Shown here: positions 30,964 through 34,574 of the stretch, piece by piece | Position numbering within the stretch: position 1 is the stretch's first letter | Layout of the letters: each line of letters opens with the position of its first letter | Notes under the pieces: generated by a model | Seen by the model: only the letters and a program-made list of their open reading frames with translations | What the model was told of the DNA's origin: nothing | The model's database searches: none | Made by a program: the position numbers and the translations under genes | NCBI GenBank assembly: GCA_021161835.1 | Contig: JAGGZV010000045.1 | Span: 1 to 34,574 of the forward strand | Length of the DNA stretch: 34,574 bases | Direction: 5' to 3' | Source of the DNA: Thermotogae bacterium | GTDB taxonomy: Bacteria; Thermotogota; Thermotogae; UBA12178

Positions 30964-33573
30964 ATGGAGATAGGCACAAGATACGAGCCCCGGAGTATAG
31001 AAAACAAATGGTATGAATTCTGGGAGAAGGAGGGGTTTTTCACACCGAAAGGACAGGGCGACAAATTTTCCATAGTTATACCCCCACCCAACATAACGGG
31101 CCGTATACACATGGGACACGCCCTGAACATGACCCTGCAGGATATAGTCGTCAGGTACAAGAGAATGAAAGGATACGATACCCTCTGGCTTCCAGGTGAA
31201 GATCATGCCGGTATAGCCACGCAGAATGCGGTGGAAAAGTATCTGGCAGAAACGGAAGGAAAGAAAAAAGAGGATTTTACCAGAGAAGAATTCCTGGAAA
31301 TTGTATGGAAATGGGCGAAAAGGTACAGAAAAGAAATAGCGGATCAAATAAGAGCGCTGGGAGCATCCGTAGATTGGACACGTGAAAGGTTCACCCTGGA
31401 TGAAGGTTTGAACAAAGCCGTGCGAAAAGTCTTCGTTCAACTTTACAAAGAAGGTTTGATATACAAAGGGAAGTACATTGTCAACTGGTGTCCGAGATGC
31501 GGAACAGTGCTCTCAGACGAAGAGGTTGAACATGAAGAACACCAGGGGAAGCTGTATTACATCCTCTACCCATTCGAAGATGGGGACGGAGGTATAGTCG
31601 TGGCAACCACAAGGCCAGAAACCATGCTGGGAGACACGGCGGTGGCTGTACACCCGGAAGATGAACGCTACAAAGACTTCGTGGGCAAAACGCTGATACT
31701 GCCACTTGTGGGAAGAAGAATACCCGTTATAGCTGACAAATATGTTGACCCCTCGTTTGGTACAGGAGCGGTCAAGATAACTCCTGCACATGATCCCAAT
31801 GACTTCCTCATAGCACAAAACCACGATTTGCCAATGGTAAATATCTTTGACGATTCAGCACGTGTGAACGAAAACGGTGGAAAATACGAGGGATTAGACA
31901 GATATGAAGCACGGAAAGCCGTAGTGAAGGATCTCGAAGAGCAGGGATTTCTGACGAAGGTGGAGGACTACACCCACTCCATTGGTCACTGCTACAGGTG
32001 TCACGAAGTTATAGAACCCCGCGTTTCCGATCAGTGGTTCGTGAAGATGAAACCGCTTGCAAAAAAGGCCATAGAAGCCGTGGAAAAAGGTGAAATACGC
32101 TTTTTCCCGGAGAGATGGACCAGGGTTTACCTGAACTGGATGTACGAAATCAGGGATTGGTGTATAAGCAGGCAACTGTGGTGGGGCCACAGGATACCGA
32201 TATGGTACTGTGAAGAATGCGGGGAAGTCATACCGAGTGAAGAAGAACTCGAGAAGTGTCCAAAATGTGGAAGTGACCAGGTGTATCAGGATCCCGACGT
32301 TCTGGATACCTGGTTCAGCTCGGCTCTCTGGCCGTTTTCCACCATGGGATGGCCGGAAGAAACGGATGATTTGAAACGTTATTACCCGACGGATCTTCTG
32401 ATTACTGGATTCGATATCATCTTTTTCTGGGTGGCCAGAATGATAGTGATGGGCCTTAAATTCATGGGTAAAAAACCCTTTTCACATGTGTACATCCATC
32501 AACTGGTGAGAGATAAATATGGTCGCAAGATGAGTAAATCGCTGGGGAATGGTATAGATCCTCTGGACGTCATAGAAGAATATGGAGCGGATCCCATGAG
32601 ATTCACGCTCGCCATGCTGGCAGCACAGGGGAGAGATATAAAACTCGATCCTCGCTTTTTTGAAACGTACAGAAGGTTTGCCAACAAGATATGGAACGCC
32701 ACCAGATTCGTTCTGATGAATTTAGATGGATTCGAAGAAAAAGACCTCGAAGAGTTGGACCTTTCACCGGGAGATGAATGGATACTGTCTAGATTGCAGA
32801 ATGTCATCAGCACTGTGACCGAGGCGCTGGAGAGTTATGATTTCAACATCGCCGCTAAAGCCATATATGATTTCTTCTGGAGCGAATTCTGCGATTGGTA
32901 CATAGAACTGGCCAAACAGGGATTGAAGAACAGAAGAATGGAAACACAGAACGTGTTGGTACATGTTCTGGACAGAAGTTTCAGGTTGCTCCATCCCTTC
33001 ATGCCGTTCCTGACCGAAGAGTTATGGCAGAAATTACCTATAAACAAAGAGAAGTCGTTGACAATCGCCAGATGGCCGGATGCGAATTCAAAATTCGTCT
33101 TCCAGGAATCCGAAAGGTTCTTCAACGTCGTTATGGGAACGGTAAGGGGTATAAGGAATGTGAGAGCCGATATGGATATGCCACAATCGACCAAAGTCAG
33201 AGTTGCCTACACGATGAAAAACGACGCCATTCCCAGAGGCTACTTCGAAGATTACGTGAAGCACCTGGGAAATCTCGAAGATCTCGAGGAAGTTGAAAGA
33301 CGGCCATCGAGATCCGCTGTTGCACACGTTGATGATCACGTGGAGGTTTTCGTGCTCCTAAAGGAACTGGACTTCAGGAAAGAAGCAGAAAGATTGAAAG
33401 GGAAGATATCGAAACTCATAAAAGAAAAGGAGAGGTATGTGAAAAAACTGGAAAATCCCATGTTCGTTTCCCGAGCTTCCGAAGACATCGTGGAGGAAAC
33501 CAGAAAAAAACTGGAGGATCTGAGTAAGGCTATAACACGTCTGCAGAACCTTCTCGAAGAATTGGAAGGGTGA
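30964..33573 (+). CDS. valS: Valyl-tRNA synthetase
   Basis: The 869-residue class I synthetase has the HIGH motif as HMGH (49-52, PPPNITGRIHMGHALN), KMSKS at 522-526, and an editing domain (about 190-340) with ATTRPETMLGDTAV and DPSFGTGAVKITPAHDPND. Two zinc-ribbon-like Cys sets are seen: WCPRCGTVL, and WYCEECGEV with CPKCG, besides CYRCHEV. The C-terminal 65 residues form the ValS arm coiled coil (KEAERLKGKISKLIKEKERYVKKLENP). It charges tRNA-Val in the cytoplasm. ATG is behind GAGGGGTGAG and only 3 bases after the GGDEF gene, so the two are co-transcribed. A secreted hydrolase gene begins 7 bases downstream. Confidence 0.97.
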   Translation: MEIGTRYEPRSIENKWYEFWEKEGFFTPKGQGDKFSIVIPPPNITGRIHMGHALNMTLQDIVVRYKRMKGYDTLWLPGEDHAGIATQNAVEKYLAETEGKKKEDFTREEFLEIVWKWAKRYRKEIADQIRALGASVDWTRERFTLDEGLNKAVRKVFVQLYKEGLIYKGKYIVNWCPRCGTVLSDEEVEHEEHQGKLYYILYPFEDGDGGIVVATTRPETMLGDTAVAVHPEDERYKDFVGKTLILPLVGRRIPVIADKYVDPSFGTGAVKITPAHDPNDFLIAQNHDLPMVNIFDDSARVNENGGKYEGLDRYEARKAVVKDLEEQGFLTKVEDYTHSIGHCYRCHEVIEPRVSDQWFVKMKPLAKKAIEAVEKGEIRFFPERWTRVYLNWMYEIRDWCISRQLWWGHRIPIWYCEECGEVIPSEEELEKCPKCGSDQVYQDPDVLDTWFSSALWPFSTMGWPEETDDLKRYYPTDLLITGFDIIFFWVARMIVMGLKFMGKKPFSHVYIHQLVRDKYGRKMSKSLGNGIDPLDVIEEYGADPMRFTLAMLAAQGRDIKLDPRFFETYRRFANKIWNATRFVLMNLDGFEEKDLEELDLSPGDEWILSRLQNVISTVTEALESYDFNIAAKAIYDFFWSEFCDWYIELAKQGLKNRRMETQNVLVHVLDRSFRLLHPFMPFLTEELWQKLPINKEKSLTIARWPDANSKFVFQESERFFNVVMGTVRGIRNVRADMDMPQSTKVRVAYTMKNDAIPRGYFEDYVKHLGNLEDLEEVERRPSRSAVAHVDDHVEVFVLLKELDFRKEAERLKGKISKLIKEKERYVKKLENPMFVSRASEDIVEETRKKLEDLSKAITRLQNLLEELEG

Positions 33574-33580
33574 TGAAACC

Positions 33581-34507
33581 ATGAAGAAGATTCTCTACGT
33601 AATGTGCATTGTCCTGCTTTCCCAGCTTTCCATCGCATGGGATGGGCACGATCTTCTGACATATCACCTCGTTAAGAGTGCTCTTCCGGAGCTCATGAAT
33701 AAGTACGTGCACGTAACGGAATATCAGTACAACGAATCCAGAGCCTACAATTTAATGAAAATGGTCGTTGGAGATTGGTGTGAAGATCTCGATGGCTGGG
33801 TAGCCACATGGCAGATACTGAGAACATATTCGTGCGAACCCGACATGGGTATGGATGAAGGCCTCAACATCTCCATTCTTCAGTTTCTACCCAGCGTCGA
33901 TAGCCACGTTGTGAGACACGCGAAGATCCGGATATTCAACCTGGATTTTTTCCAGGGAGATGAGAGTTTCTACTACTTCGTTCGCATGTCCAAGATCGCT
34001 TTCAGCAGAGACGATAAATACTGGGGATATCGATTCCTGGCCCGTGCCCTGCACTACATAGAGGATCTATCACAGCCGTATCATAACAAGATTGACACGG
34101 ACGATAAAGTGCTTCAAGTGCTGGACGCAAATTACAGACATTTTCTAAGGAGATGTCATTATGCATACGATCTGTTTCTGGCATACCTTTTTAACATAAA
34201 CGATAGGAAGCTTCTGGATGCCATAGAAAACACCCCACCAATTCCCTGCAAGGATGAAAAAGAATTGGTGAAGAAGGTGCGGGAATTTTCCATCTCGAAG
34301 TTCGAAATAGTGCATGATGAGATAAAAAGGCTCTTCGAAGATATCCTCTGGAAACGCAAGGTGAAGATGGAAGATTTCCAGATAGCAGATTCAAAAGGGC
34401 AACTGGAGGTATTGAAAGAGGTAACATATCAGGTCATCTCCAATTTTGCAGGACACACCAAATATTTCCTCAGAAAATTCATGAAGGAAGTCCGGGAACT
34501 CAATTGA
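33581..34507 (+). CDS. Secreted zinc-dependent phospholipase C / S1-P1 nuclease-like protein
   Basis: The protein has 308 residues. A signal peptide (MKKILYVMCIVLLSQLSIA) is followed by W20 as predicted first mature residue; in this superfamily the N-terminal Trp binds zinc through its amine. Further ligand patterns: H23 in WDGHD, candidate Asp 65/69/71, H113, then H158-x3-D162-x5-H168 (LHYIEDLSQPYH) and H193-x3-D197 (CHYAYD). The last two spacings match those of nuclease P1 (H116, D120, H126, H149, D153). Substrate, phospholipid or nucleic acid, cannot be told. It follows valS by 7 bases, so it shares the transcript though export is unrelated to tRNA charging. Confidence 0.75.
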   Translation: MKKILYVMCIVLLSQLSIAWDGHDLLTYHLVKSALPELMNKYVHVTEYQYNESRAYNLMKMVVGDWCEDLDGWVATWQILRTYSCEPDMGMDEGLNISILQFLPSVDSHVVRHAKIRIFNLDFFQGDESFYYFVRMSKIAFSRDDKYWGYRFLARALHYIEDLSQPYHNKIDTDDKVLQVLDANYRHFLRRCHYAYDLFLAYLFNINDRKLLDAIENTPPIPCKDEKELVKKVREFSISKFEIVHDEIKRLFEDILWKRKVKMEDFQIADSKGQLEVLKEVTYQVISNFAGHTKYFLRKFMKEVRELN

Positions 34508-34516
34508 TCAACGTTG

Positions 34517-34525
34517 TGATATAAT
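34517..34525 (+). promoter_or_regulatory. Extended -10 promoter near right edge
   Basis: TG-A-TATAAT (TATAAT at 34520-34525), just after the stop of the secreted hydrolase. No good -35. The gene it serves lies beyond the window; GGGTGGTTAGGG follows. Confidence 0.5.
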
Positions 34526-34574
34526 TTGATGATTAAAAAAGGGTGGTTAGGGAAAGACTCATCCTGATATTCAA

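Noticed and set aside
30457-31440. Minus-strand open frame (327 codons) across the GGDEF and valS genes
   Set aside because: It spans the junction of two certain genes on the opposite strand and has no protein-like motifs.

Overview
The window looks like chromosomal DNA of a member of the Thermotogota (Thermotogae), perhaps Kosmotogaceae-like. This is an inference from gene content and style: AGA/ATA-rich codon use, many TTG/GTG starts behind strong AGGAGG sites, tightly packed operons, oligopeptide ABC transporters with non-lipoprotein binding proteins, SpoVS in a probable non-sporulator, and HEPN/MNT pairs. No rRNA is present to place it more finely.

Layout. 1-2.5 kb: end of a methyltransferase, a small secreted protein, a DegV lipid-binding protein and a HAD phosphatase. 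2.5-3.7 kb: a stand-alone HIRAN protein (minus) and a HEPN + MNT nucleotidyltransferase pair. 3.78-7.8 kb: the most interesting locus. A consensus promoter drives a 36-codon leader ORF with seven Met codons in ten, followed by mutually exclusive antiterminator and terminator hairpins. Behind them lie aspartokinase, a DUF39/ferredoxin homocysteine-biosynthesis protein and a UPF0280 (COG2122) protein, then tRNA-Cys and a terminator. It reads as a ribosome-mediated methionine attenuator in front of an aspartate-semialdehyde/sulfide route to homocysteine. 7.8-14.6 kb: second degV, glpK, tsaE, lon, engB (ysxC) and a two-TM/RCK K+ channel, mostly overlapping or nearly so. 14.6-22.5 kb: a peptide ABC transporter operon (binding protein, internal terminator, two permeases, two ATPases) ending in a radical-SAM protein.

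22.6-27.8 kb is an accessory island in decay: a canonical MntA/HepT toxin-antitoxin pair (minus), IS scars, a DUF234-type ATPase-nuclease with a large palindrome over its promoter, an MFS exporter broken in a T7 run, and a thoroughly degraded MNT/HEPN pair. It is bounded by a cluster of five tRNA genes (Pro-TGG, Gly-TCC, Arg-TCT, His-GTG, Arg-TCG; 27.9-28.4 kb).

28.4-34.6 kb returns to core-type genes: spoVS, a membrane PAS-PAS-GAF-GGDEF diguanylate cyclase, valS and a secreted zinc-dependent phospholipase C/S1-P1 nuclease-like protein. Product names rest on motifs read from the translations; no database search was run.
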